Origin: Thalassotalea hakodatensis
Lineage (GTDB): Bacteria; Pseudomonadota; Gammaproteobacteria; Enterobacterales; Alteromonadaceae
Assembly (NCBI RefSeq): GCF_030295995.1
Contig: NZ_AP027365.1
Location: forward strand, 2,698,066 to 2,762,065
Direction of reading: 5' to 3'
DNA length: 64,000 nucleotides
Part shown: piece by piece, positions 57,601 through 64,000 of the stretch
How positions within the stretch are numbered: the first letter of the stretch is position 1
Layout of the letters: each line of letters begins with the position of its first letter
The notes under the pieces: generated by a model
What the model saw: only the letters and a program-made list of their open reading frames with translations
What the model was told of the DNA's origin: nothing
Databases searched by the model: none
Made by a program: the position numbers and the translations under genes

Positions 57601-57754
57601 TATAGCTGGTGCTAACACTAACTATTGGCGATTCAATATCAGGATATTCTCGCAATGGCAGCATGGTAAAAGCCACAATACCAAACGTTAATAACAACAA
57701 GTTTATAACAATGGCAAAGACTGGACGCTTTACGCTTGTATCGGTAATTTTCAT
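54659..57754 (-). CDS. RND efflux permease (HAE1 type)
   Basis: A 1031-residue inner-membrane proton-driven pump subunit of the AcrB/MexB class, with 12 spans and two large periplasmic loops. The start KRPVFAIVINLLLL, LPLREYPDIESP, the proton-relay helix LVLAIGLVVDDAIVMLENIHR (Asp pair) and GLVGALFGL near the end are typical. It takes drugs or other molecules from the periplasm or membrane and passes them to an outer-membrane channel. The adaptor gene is five bases upstream. No outer-membrane channel gene is present, so a TolC from elsewhere is needed. Confidence 0.95.
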   Translation of the reverse strand: MKITDTSVKRPVFAIVINLLLLTFGIVAFTMLPLREYPDIESPIVSVSTSYTGASAEIIETKITQVLENRISGIEGIKSINSSSRNGRSNITIEFNISRDIDAASNDVRERVARALDSLPEQVNPPEVSKSNSDESPIAWFVLNSTTMNSLQLSDYAQRFIVDRLAVVDGVSNVRVGGERKYAMKVWLNRKAMAARGITSSDIENTLRTENVELPAGEIESVDRDFTVRTARSYKDQTDFRNLVIKRGEDGYLVRLGEVADVHLEAADDESLFRGNGRNMIGLGIVKQAKANTLTVVDNARAELENIKRNLPEGTTIGDSYDSSIFIKESIDEVYRTLAISMALVVLVIYLFLGNIRATLIPAVTVPVALIGSFMFLLAMDYSINLLTLLALVLAIGLVVDDAIVMLENIHRRIELGEPPLLAAYRGAREVGFAIIATTLVLISVFVPLVFMDGRIGALFTEFAMAVSAAVFFSSITALTLSPALCSKVLKASEKESKFSQWMDKTFHRIEEAYKNSIRSNMLRKWGLVITMLLAGFASYSLYQQVPSELTPKEDRGTFFLMMNGPEGASYENNAANMAKIEERLMPYSQSGELSRVLIRVPGWGGRGGVAIVGMADWDERKRSTWEVMDEISGKMQEVTDVRAFAIMRRGIGGGGSSRPIEFVLQGNDYAQLADWRDRIIKRAETNPGLVRIDHDYKETFPQFLVNIDKNKAADLGVSVSEIGRTLETMLGQRRATTFIDRGEEYDVILKGTKKDFTNPTDISNIYLKSRSGELVPLDSLITLTEEATASRLNRYNRMRAITLSANLADGYTLEEALNFLNQVAAEENDIDGAIDYKGESQLFYEGASAMTYVFILALTVTFLVLAAQFESFVHPFVIMLTVPLGLVGALFGLWSTGLTINIYSQIGIVMLIGLSAKNGILIVEFTNQLRDKGVEFKEAIVQAAAQRLRPIIMTSLTTVMSSVPLVLASGPGAESRMVIGVVVFTGVIVATLLTLFIIPAAYYALAKNTQSPEFLQNKLDSQAQEKPLQQ

Positions 57755-57759
57755 TTCAA

Positions 57760-58812
57760 TTACCCCTTAATACTAACTTTGCTGCCAGAACGTATTTTAA
57801 TTAGCCCTTCGGTTACAATTTGTTGTCCATCAGTTAAGCCTTCATCAATAGCAACCCAGCCATCATGGCGGCTAATAACATGCACTTCTACTTTGTTAGC
57901 AATACCGTTTTCAATTGCAAAAACAAAATGTTGATCTTTTAGTGGGATCACCGCTTTTTCTGGGATCATTATCGCTTGAGCGGAACTGAGTTGTAATGAA
58001 GTCTCTAAAAGCATGCCTGGTCTAAGCAAACGTTGTTCATTCGCAAAACTCGCGGTAACTTCTACACTGCGTGTTGCTGCATCAATGCGAGAACTGATAT
58101 GTGTAACTTCACCTGTAAAAGTGCGTTCAGGGTATGCATCATTTCTAGTCACAACTTTCATTCCTAACTGCAATTGCGCGAGATACTTTTCCGGTACTTT
58201 AAAGTCAACTTTAATAACACTGATATCATCTAAGGTTGTGATGTTAGTCGCCGTATTCACAAAACTACCAATCGATACTTCACGTTTTCCCAATAGACCA
58301 GTAAATGGTGCTGTTATCGTCATTTCCGCAAGTTTAGTTTTCGCACTTTCTAATTGCGCTTTTGTTGCTTCCACAATGGAAACTTGCTCTTCTAACATTG
58401 ATTTAGCTGTTGCTTGCGAGCGAGAAAGTTCCTTTAGTCTATTTAATTGGCGCTGTTCTTCATCTAAATTAATGCTTAACTCTTTTACGGCTATTTTTTC
58501 TTCTTCAGATTGTAATTGCACCAGTTTTTGACCTTTAGCAACAAAATCACCATCATCAAAGAAAATATCGATAAGGTAATCACTTTGGGCACTTTTTATG
58601 TAAATCGCTTGATTAGCACGCGCACTTCCAATCGCTTCAATTAGCACTGCATTTTCTTGTAGGGTCGCTTTATGCGCCATAACTTGTGTTGCCGTACCTG
58701 CCATTGCGTTTTTTTCACCTTGGCTGGTCGGTAAATATAAATAAATACACAACCCTACTAAAAGGGTAATGATAAAAGGAAATAAGGCTTTACCTGATTG
58801 TGTTGAATACAT
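57760..58812 (-). CDS. RND periplasmic adaptor (membrane fusion protein)
   Basis: A ~350-residue adaptor. An N-terminal membrane anchor (FPFIITLLVGLCIYLYL) is followed by a lipoyl/hairpin region (LSINLDEEQRQLNRLKELS helix), the beta-barrel domain (TAPFTGLLGKREVSIGSFV) and the membrane-proximal domain. It bridges the permease and the outer-membrane channel. The ATG at 58810-58812 was chosen since the anchor follows closely; in-frame ATGs at 58836 and 58851 are possible. It is the first gene of the two-gene efflux operon. Confidence 0.92.
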   Translation of the reverse strand: MYSTQSGKALFPFIITLLVGLCIYLYLPTSQGEKNAMAGTATQVMAHKATLQENAVLIEAIGSARANQAIYIKSAQSDYLIDIFFDDGDFVAKGQKLVQLQSEEEKIAVKELSINLDEEQRQLNRLKELSRSQATAKSMLEEQVSIVEATKAQLESAKTKLAEMTITAPFTGLLGKREVSIGSFVNTATNITTLDDISVIKVDFKVPEKYLAQLQLGMKVVTRNDAYPERTFTGEVTHISSRIDAATRSVEVTASFANEQRLLRPGMLLETSLQLSSAQAIMIPEKAVIPLKDQHFVFAIENGIANKVEVHVISRHDGWVAIDEGLTDGQQIVTEGLIKIRSGSKVSIKG

Positions 58813-59196
58813 CTTGGTCACACTCAAAAAATACATGAATATAGTATACAAAAGAATTATTACATGCGGAGGTCAGATATCTCAGATTATTGTACATTTA
58901 TCTTAAAAGCACAGTTACAAAATAACACATCTTGAATAATCATAAATTTAATGATGATTATTCAAGAGTTTTTTGATAGAAATATCACTTAAGGACATGT
59001 TGAAATTGTCTGTACACTTTTTACGACGTAATATTTGGTGTTTGTACAAGGATAAACTTATGTAATAAAGTTGTTCTACATAAATAAGCGAAAACGCCGT
59101 AGAAAAATAACAACCCCTAATAACGAAAATCATATAAATAAAGTAATTAACACAGTAAACTTATTGAATATGGCGACTAGTAATAAAAGGATTTTT
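58813..59196. other. Intergenic region with an orphan hairpin
   Basis: About 380 bp between divergent genes. It holds the efflux operon promoter region, a strong plus-strand terminator-like hairpin (58931-58975) without an upstream plus-strand gene, and the leader of the next gene. A 23-codon frame (58864-58935) ends right at the hairpin but has no ribosome binding site. Confidence 0.5.
58931..58975 (+). terminator. Orphan terminator hairpin, possible small-RNA end
   Basis: CTTGAATAATCAT (58931-58943) and ATGATTATTCAAG (58954-58966) form a perfect 13-bp stem followed by AGTTTTTT. No annotated plus-strand gene precedes it. Confidence 0.55.
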
Positions 59197-59745
59197 ATGT
59201 TCCAATCGTTTTTAAAAAACGTAGTTTTGTTTCACCGAGCGCAACCTAAAGCACCTAACTTCTTGCTCGTTTATGCGATTATCTGGCTTATTTGTCATCA
59301 CCAATTCTTTATTTCATTGTTTACCAGCAGTGGAAGTTTTAGCAGTAAAATTAATACCGCAATAACAGAAACTGATCATCAATATATTCTTACGCTTTTA
59401 TTAACAGGCCTATTTTTCATCGCTCGATTGGTTTATTTTTACCTCGCTCAAAAAGCAAACGCACTTATTGAAGAAGAAGGAGTCGTTGAAAATAAACTTG
59501 GCCATGACCAAGTTTTTACAGAAAACAAAGACGTTATTCGATTAATCGCTTTACTTGAAGAATCAAAGGAAAAGCTAGCCTTAGCAAAAACAAAGGAAAT
59601 TCAATTGCAGCAAGAAAAAACAGTAGCAATTAATACATCATGTGCGCTACAGGCAGAGCTTGATGAGGTTAACGCAGATTTAATCGTAATAACGCAACAA
59701 TATGAACAACTTAAAGAAAATCCACACGTAGCGCATAAACGTTAA
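59197..59745 (+). CDS. Membrane protein with C-terminal coiled coil, unknown function
   Basis: A 182-residue protein with two membrane spans (~25-45 and ~70-92) and a long charged helix (~95-175, ESKEKLALAKTKEIQLQQEK) likely to form a coiled coil. I do not recognise the family. The ATG at 59197 has AAAAGG six bases upstream; an in-frame ATG at 59170 and a longer frame to 59071 lack a good site. It is convergent with the lipoprotein gene to its right. Confidence 0.65.
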   Translation: MFQSFLKNVVLFHRAQPKAPNFLLVYAIIWLICHHQFFISLFTSSGSFSSKINTAITETDHQYILTLLLTGLFFIARLVYFYLAQKANALIEEEGVVENKLGHDQVFTENKDVIRLIALLEESKEKLALAKTKEIQLQQEKTVAINTSCALQAELDEVNADLIVITQQYEQLKENPHVAHKR

Positions 59746-59779
59746 ATAAAACACCTATTATTCATAATTGTAAAAATCA

Positions 59780-60520
59780 CTACAAGACTTGGCTAATTTC
59801 ATAAGTGCAATAAATACGCCCAGCGTTGTTCATTTTACTGTAGGTCGTCATTGGTAAAAATTGATAACCTTGTAGTAAACCTTCTTCTATTTTACGTGAA
59901 AATGGAGCGCGTTCAAAAATTAAGGTAAAGTCGAGTTGTTGACTTGCTAAGAATAAAAAATTACCTTCTTTTAACTTCCAAGTACCTTTAAACACATGCT
60001 CATTATATAGTTTTTTTGATGCATCCCATATGTCTTCTTCAATACGAAATTGGCCATTTTTTTGTAATATTAACGTGCTAGTGTTTTGACAATCTCTTGC
60101 CGCGTATTCATTTATTAAAGGGATATTATATTTTTGTTCGACATGTATAGCGTTACGAGCAACGATATCATCGGGAACAATATATAACCCCATATTATTT
60201 GCACTAAAACTATGATTACTTGCAAGAATAAGCCCCGTATTATCAATAACAATACCTAGTTGGTTCAACAAATTCATTACTTGTTCAGCTTGTTGCTTAC
60301 TTCCCTTACTAGGCGCATAAATTAAGGCATTGTCACCTATTGAGTTTGGAAAGGGTAAGCGATTTACCTCTACTAACATTTCAGCTTGTGTTAACGAGTT
60401 TTTGATTTTATTAATCTCAGCTTGCTTTAAGAACTTAGCATATAAATGCACTGTAGAAGGTGAACTACAGCCAACAGTTGTAAATAGCAAAAAATAGAGG
60501 AAAACTACAGGTAACTTCAT
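59780..60520 (-). CDS. Putative lipoprotein, unknown function
   Basis: A 246-residue protein. Starting at the ATG 60518-60520 gives a signal with the lipobox TVGC (Cys ~18); a longer frame to 60580 would place the signal inside. The body holds an N-terminal domain (~25-125) reminiscent of peptidoglycan-associated or SPOR-like folds, and a C-terminal domain (~140-240) with GTWKLKEGNFLFLA. No family was recognised. Confidence 0.65.
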   Translation of the reverse strand: MKLPVVFLYFLLFTTVGCSSPSTVHLYAKFLKQAEINKIKNSLTQAEMLVEVNRLPFPNSIGDNALIYAPSKGSKQQAEQVMNLLNQLGIVIDNTGLILASNHSFSANNMGLYIVPDDIVARNAIHVEQKYNIPLINEYAARDCQNTSTLILQKNGQFRIEEDIWDASKKLYNEHVFKGTWKLKEGNFLFLASQQLDFTLIFERAPFSRKIEEGLLQGYQFLPMTTYSKMNNAGRIYCTYEISQVL

Positions 60521-60696
60521 GGTTTTAATTATAATTTTAAAAAAGGTGAACAGCATATTACATAATAAATTGACTTTCAAAGTATAAATTTATTCAAAAT
60601 GTAACTACACTGGTGAAGACAACACCAATTCGATCAATCAGCATAATTGGCCTTATTGGAATAAAAATAATAATCAATAAAAATAAGCAGGTAACT

Positions 60697-61134
60697 ATGA
60701 ATCAACAGACTCCACCAGCAATACCAAAATGGTTTTTAATTGTCAGTATTATCGCTCTGATATGGAATATTTTAGGGTTGATGGCATTTGTCAGCCATAT
60801 AATGATGACACCAGAGATGATTAGCGAATTACCAAGTGCTGAACAAGCACTTTATCAAAATATGCCTATGTGGGCGACAATCGCTTTTGCTACCGCAGTA
60901 ATCGCAGGTTCGCTTGGTAGTGCACTTTTATTACTGAAAAAATCAGTCGCTAAACCAGTGTTTATTGTCTCTTTAATTGGCGTTTTAGTGCAAAATTATC
61001 ATAGTTTTTTTGTTATTGACTCAATGGCCGTTTACGGTAGCGCCAGCATTATTATGCCATTATTGGTGATCGTGATTGGCATCTTACTTATTGCTTTGTC
61101 AAATCATGCTATTGCAAAAGGTTGGTTAAAATAG
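60697..61134 (+). CDS. Small four-span membrane protein
   Basis: A 145-residue protein with four membrane spans (WFLIVSIIALIWNILGLMAF, WATIAFATAVIAGSLGSALLLL, PVFIVSLIGVLVQNYHSFF, ASIIMPLLVIVIGILLIALS). Function is unknown. It resembles small sugar/ion-sensor-like membrane proteins common in marine bacteria. The ATG at 60697 follows GCAGG; the longer frame from 60613 adds a non-conserved basic stretch. Confidence 0.7.
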   Translation: MNQQTPPAIPKWFLIVSIIALIWNILGLMAFVSHIMMTPEMISELPSAEQALYQNMPMWATIAFATAVIAGSLGSALLLLKKSVAKPVFIVSLIGVLVQNYHSFFVIDSMAVYGSASIIMPLLVIVIGILLIALSNHAIAKGWLK

Positions 61135-61201
61135 CCTAACGCAAATAAGGGTTGTCATGACATAACATTCATACAGCCCTTTCTCAGCCAACTTTATAAG
61201 C

Positions 61202-62080
61202 TTACTTATTTAACCAGGATACAAGTTCAGGAAAATGATCTTGTACTGCATTAGCATCGGTCAAAATATCAATATGATCGTAATCTTTTAAGTTACCCGC
61301 TTGCTTACTTAAAAGTGACACTTTAGCTGCTGGATTGGTTTCTTCAACGAAAGCTTTTACATCGTCTATGTGGCCTAACAAATCATCGTTAACCCCCGTT
61401 AAATGCCAAGTGTCAGGCCATTCAATCGAGTTTGCAGCGTTACCATATTCAAATTGATCAACGGGATCATGCCATGGGTTTATCTTTACCCAATAAGTAC
61501 ACTCTTTCAAAAAGCGGCTTGTTTCATTATCTGCACCAAATTTAAGCTTAACAGCGTCAATGAAACCTTTTCGTTTAGCTAAAAAAGGGGCTATACGATT
61601 AAACAACACGTCAACTTTCCAAAACTTATTGAAGGTTTTACGGTATACGCTTCGTTTCGTTCCAAAGCACACCAGCTTTAACACGTGGCTGTGTAAATCT
61701 GGAAATCGAGCAAAACTACTACAAAAAACAACGCCCCCCCATGAATGACAAATAACATGCATTGGCTTTCCGGTTTTTTCTGCTACAAATTTAACCAATG
61801 AAGGTATATCTGCAACTATCATTTCATGCTGGCCATGCTCAGTTGTTTCATGCAATGTCGGTATACTTAGACCTTTACCGCGTAAATCGGGTACGTAAAC
61901 ATCGAAACCTTGTTTAGCCAGATAACAAGCCAAACCCTTACCTGATTGGGTATAAAAAATTTTGCCGTTTTCAATGGTGCCATGTAGCATCAAAATAGGC
62001 GTGCCACCTTCTTGTTGATAAATATGACGCACATGCAATTGATGCTCATCGCTTTTTACAAACAAAGACTCTTGTTTCAT
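61202..62080 (-). CDS. Alpha/beta hydrolase
   Basis: A 292-residue hydrolase of the alpha/beta fold. The oxyanion region LMLHGTIENG, nucleophile elbow VICHSWGGV (Ser), an acid late in the sequence (GVNDDLLG) and a final His (YDHIDIL) form a complete catalytic triad. A cap region (~170-230) is present. The ATG at 62078-62080 is used; a TTG three codons earlier is possible. Substrate unknown; lipase or esterase type. Confidence 0.85.
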   Translation of the reverse strand: MKQESLFVKSDEHQLHVRHIYQQEGGTPILMLHGTIENGKIFYTQSGKGLACYLAKQGFDVYVPDLRGKGLSIPTLHETTEHGQHEMIVADIPSLVKFVAEKTGKPMHVICHSWGGVVFCSSFARFPDLHSHVLKLVCFGTKRSVYRKTFNKFWKVDVLFNRIAPFLAKRKGFIDAVKLKFGADNETSRFLKECTYWVKINPWHDPVDQFEYGNAANSIEWPDTWHLTGVNDDLLGHIDDVKAFVEETNPAAKVSLLSKQAGNLKDYDHIDILTDANAVQDHFPELVSWLNK

Positions 62081-62192
62081 TGGTATCAACCTACTTTAAA
62101 CAGCTAAAAAGATTTCAATAAAAGCAATTACCTTACACAACAAGAGGTCTGACCTCAAGCCTGTCACTCACCATAAAACAACCAAGTGTTTA

Positions 62193-62780
62193 TTATGTCC
62201 GTTTGATCGTCATCCAAGTCCCTATCCCTGCTAATAAAAGCACTAAAAATAGTCCTATTACACCAAGGTACTGGTCAAGGGTTTTATTACCAGACCAACG
62301 CAAATAATGAATGTTATACATCGTATTAATAAAGTCAGTGTCTTTTCCTTGTTGTCTTAGTGATAATAGCGGCCAATTTAAGGTGATTGCTACGTTAGTT
62401 GTGGTTAAAATTTGGTTATTGGTAATAGACTTTATCTCGCCATAGCGAGTTTTGTTTGCCGTAATCGCATCAGCTACCAGCGCATTGATTTGTTTTTTAG
62501 ATAAAGTATCAACAGCTTGCCAACTTGGCATGATAAAGTGATGCCATTGCTTATTATCTTTTAATAAAACATGTTGACCTAATACTGTTTTTAACTGTTT
62601 CGTTTCAAGCCACTTCCCTTTAGGCAGTTTATCAATATAAGTTAATGGGTATGTTTTAACATTAAGCGCTTGATAAGCTTCTTGATATCCCGGTTTAAAG
62701 AAGAAATAGGTACCCGTTATTGCCCAAGCAATTATAGGTAGCAACATGATTAACCCTAAAATTTGATGTATTTTACGCAC
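62193..62780 (-). CDS. PepSY-associated membrane protein
   Basis: A 195-residue protein with two membrane spans, near the start (LGLIMLLPIIAWAITGTYFFF) and the end (YLGVIGLFLVLLLAGIGTWMTI). The part between is periplasmic. This matches the small PepSY-TM class (HQILGL...W..TG, MYNIHYLRW). The start is GTG at 62778-62780, with GGAG six bases upstream. Function unknown; relatives occur near metal uptake genes. Confidence 0.75.
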   Translation of the reverse strand: MRKIHQILGLIMLLPIIAWAITGTYFFFKPGYQEAYQALNVKTYPLTYIDKLPKGKWLETKQLKTVLGQHVLLKDNKQWHHFIMPSWQAVDTLSKKQINALVADAITANKTRYGEIKSITNNQILTTTNVAITLNWPLLSLRQQGKDTDFINTMYNIHYLRWSGNKTLDQYLGVIGLFLVLLLAGIGTWMTIKRT

Positions 62781-62938
62781 AGAAACTCCATTTATCTCTT
62801 TATGTAAATATTAACCTATTGATCTAGCAAGAATAAAGAAAATAGAAATAAAAAAGCAGGTAATGTTATAGATAGGTTTTATTCTATAAAAGTCATATAA
62901 TGTAATCGTTCATTTTAAGGTTTAAGGGATAAAACATC

Positions 62939-63403
62939 ATGAAGTTAACCGTCGCTACTCAACAACATATTCCAACATTAATGGCTTGGTTTCCTAATGA
63001 ACAAGCATTTTCTCTTTGGTCTGGCCCTGGTTTTCGTTACCCTTTCACCGAACAAACGTTTATAGATGATCTGAAGTTATCAACGTTATCATCTTATGCT
63101 TTATTAAATGAAAACAGTGAGATAATCGCATTTGGCCAATTTTACTTACGAATGAATCGATGTCACCTAGCTCGGTTGGCTGTAAAACCAAGCGAAAGAG
63201 GCAAAGGTATAGCAACTGTGCTCATTCAAAAACTAGGTGAAATAGGCTGTAAGCTGTTAAATTCAAATGAACTATCTTTATTTGTATTTTCACACAACAC
63301 ATCAGCAGCTAGGGCATATCAAAAACTTGGGTTTGTTTTAGCACAATATTCAGAACCAATGCCGATAGAGAATTGCGTATACATGATCAAAAAAAATAAC
63401 TAA
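62939..63403 (+). CDS. GNAT-family N-acetyltransferase
   Basis: A 154-residue acetyltransferase. The acetyl-CoA binding loop reads VKPSERGKGIATVLI (R/Q-x-x-G-x-G/A pattern) and is followed by LSLFVFSHNTSAARAYQKLGF, the usual C-terminal motif. The target amine is not evident. It is 48 bp upstream of the ZIP transporter gene on the same strand and may be co-transcribed. Confidence 0.9.
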   Translation: MKLTVATQQHIPTLMAWFPNEQAFSLWSGPGFRYPFTEQTFIDDLKLSTLSSYALLNENSEIIAFGQFYLRMNRCHLARLAVKPSERGKGIATVLIQKLGEIGCKLLNSNELSLFVFSHNTSAARAYQKLGFVLAQYSEPMPIENCVYMIKKNN

Positions 63404-63451
63404 TCGGTTTATACTTTACAGATAAAAATTAGCAAGGTAAAAATAATCACT

Positions 63452-64000
63452 ATGGATTTATTATTCACCGTAATTGTTCTAACCCTACTCTCTGGATTGG
63501 CGATGCCCTTTGGTGCATTGTTGGCGAAGATTGAACATTTACACCCTTCATGGTTAAAAAGTGAATTACGACATAGTGTTATCGCACTTGGAGCTGGTGC
63601 GCTTTTATCAGCAGTAGCGTTAGTATTAGTGCCGGAAGGTACTTCCAATCTATCGCCATTGGTTGCCTGCTTAGCTCTTACCTTAGGCGGCGTAGGCTTT
63701 ATGTTGTTAGATATTTTACTCAAAAAAATTAACACGCCAGCGAGCCAATTAGTCGCCATGCTGGCCGATTTTATTCCAGAGTCCATTGCCCTAGGTGCAG
63801 CTTTTGCTACAGGCAGTTCAAGCGCCTATTTAATTGCGCTATTGATCGCTCTTCAAAACCTACCAGAAGGATTCAATGCTTATCGAGAGCTCAAAGATGG
63901 CTCATCAATGAAGTCAGTTATCATTATTCTATCATTTGTTGGATTAGCATTATTAGGCTCGCTATCGGGGATTTTAGGCTATACTTTTTTATATGACTTA
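63452..64000 (+). CDS. ZIP-family metal transporter (3' partial)
   Basis: A gene that runs off the right edge; 183 codons are visible. The start ATG at 63452 has AAGG about 14 bases upstream. It shows ZIP-type spans (LTLLSGLAMPFGALLAK, HSVIALGAGALLSAVALVLVPEG) and the metal-site helices ADFIPESIALGAAF and LQNLPEGFNAY, where PES and PEG with polar residues bind zinc or iron. ZIP proteins bring divalent metals into the cell. The opposite-strand frame 63409-63786 is a shadow of this gene. Confidence 0.88.
   Translation, partial: MDLLFTVIVLTLLSGLAMPFGALLAKIEHLHPSWLKSELRHSVIALGAGALLSAVALVLVPEGTSNLSPLVACLALTLGGVGFMLLDILLKKINTPASQLVAMLADFIPESIALGAAFATGSSSAYLIALLIALQNLPEGFNAYRELKDGSSMKSVIIILSFVGLALLGSLSGILGYTFLYDL

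Noticed and set aside
58948-59133. Minus-strand 61-codon frame
   Set aside because: It runs through the orphan hairpin, has no ribosome binding site and looks like random AT-rich translation.
63409-63786. Minus-strand frame of 125 codons at the right end
   Set aside because: It is the opposite-strand shadow of the ZIP transporter gene on the plus strand, which has transporter motifs and a start codon.

Overview
The window is chromosomal DNA from an AT-rich gammaproteobacterium, most likely a marine member of the Alteromonadales close to Colwellia or Thalassotalea (inferred from protein character, not from any search). The clues are a YbiT-type ABC-F protein, DbpA and RhlE-type helicases, RimO with a long N-terminal extension, PEP-CTERM and GlyGly-CTERM surface proteins, a large TonB-dependent receptor and a CBM9/DUF5916 outer-membrane protein. 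No tRNA, rRNA or CRISPR array was found.

Layout. 1-3195: end of an amidohydrolase, then the proline genes proB-proA. 3196-4135: non-coding. 4136-16050: a site-specific integration hotspot in rimO. Intact rimO is followed by a large-serine-recombinase island (5.6-11.5 kb) with a small resolvase, a two-gene XRE/ImmA-type unit and an unknown gene. A second, decayed island follows (11.5-15.8 kb) with an IS3 remnant, an XRE-membrane regulator, a CBM9/DUF5916 protein and a TGT-like fragment. Each outer boundary carries a severed rimO 5' end with its own promoter, so rimO seems to have had its first ~60 codons replaced twice.

16.1-28.6 kb: housekeeping genes (SPOUT methyltransferase, two DEAD-box helicases, ABC-F ATPase, double-thioredoxin protein, LysR regulator beside two small membrane proteins, M1 peptidase, NYN protein) and two exported proteins with sorting tags. 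28.9-36 kb: a eukaryotic-type S-adenosylmethionine decarboxylase beside a B12-type radical SAM RiPP maturase, then a TonB-dependent receptor. 36.1-45.4 kb: an unknown protein, a REC-GGDEF regulator and a 2016-residue hybrid kinase with two kinase cores. Divergent from the kinase is a two-gene operon encoding a 58-residue peptide and a heme-oxygenase-like diiron oxidase (HDO), the best candidate here for an undescribed peptide-modifying system.

45.4-64 kb: aminotransferase, YaeQ, M28 peptidase, LprI/MliC lipoprotein, DUF3300 protein, a PepSY/PhoP/PhoQ-like operon, a GlyGly-CTERM protein, an RND efflux pair, small membrane proteins and lipoproteins, an alpha/beta hydrolase, a GNAT acetyltransferase and the start of a ZIP metal transporter that runs off the right edge. 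Several start codons were moved inward to ATG, GTG or TTG codons that have a ribosome binding site; these choices are stated in the entries.
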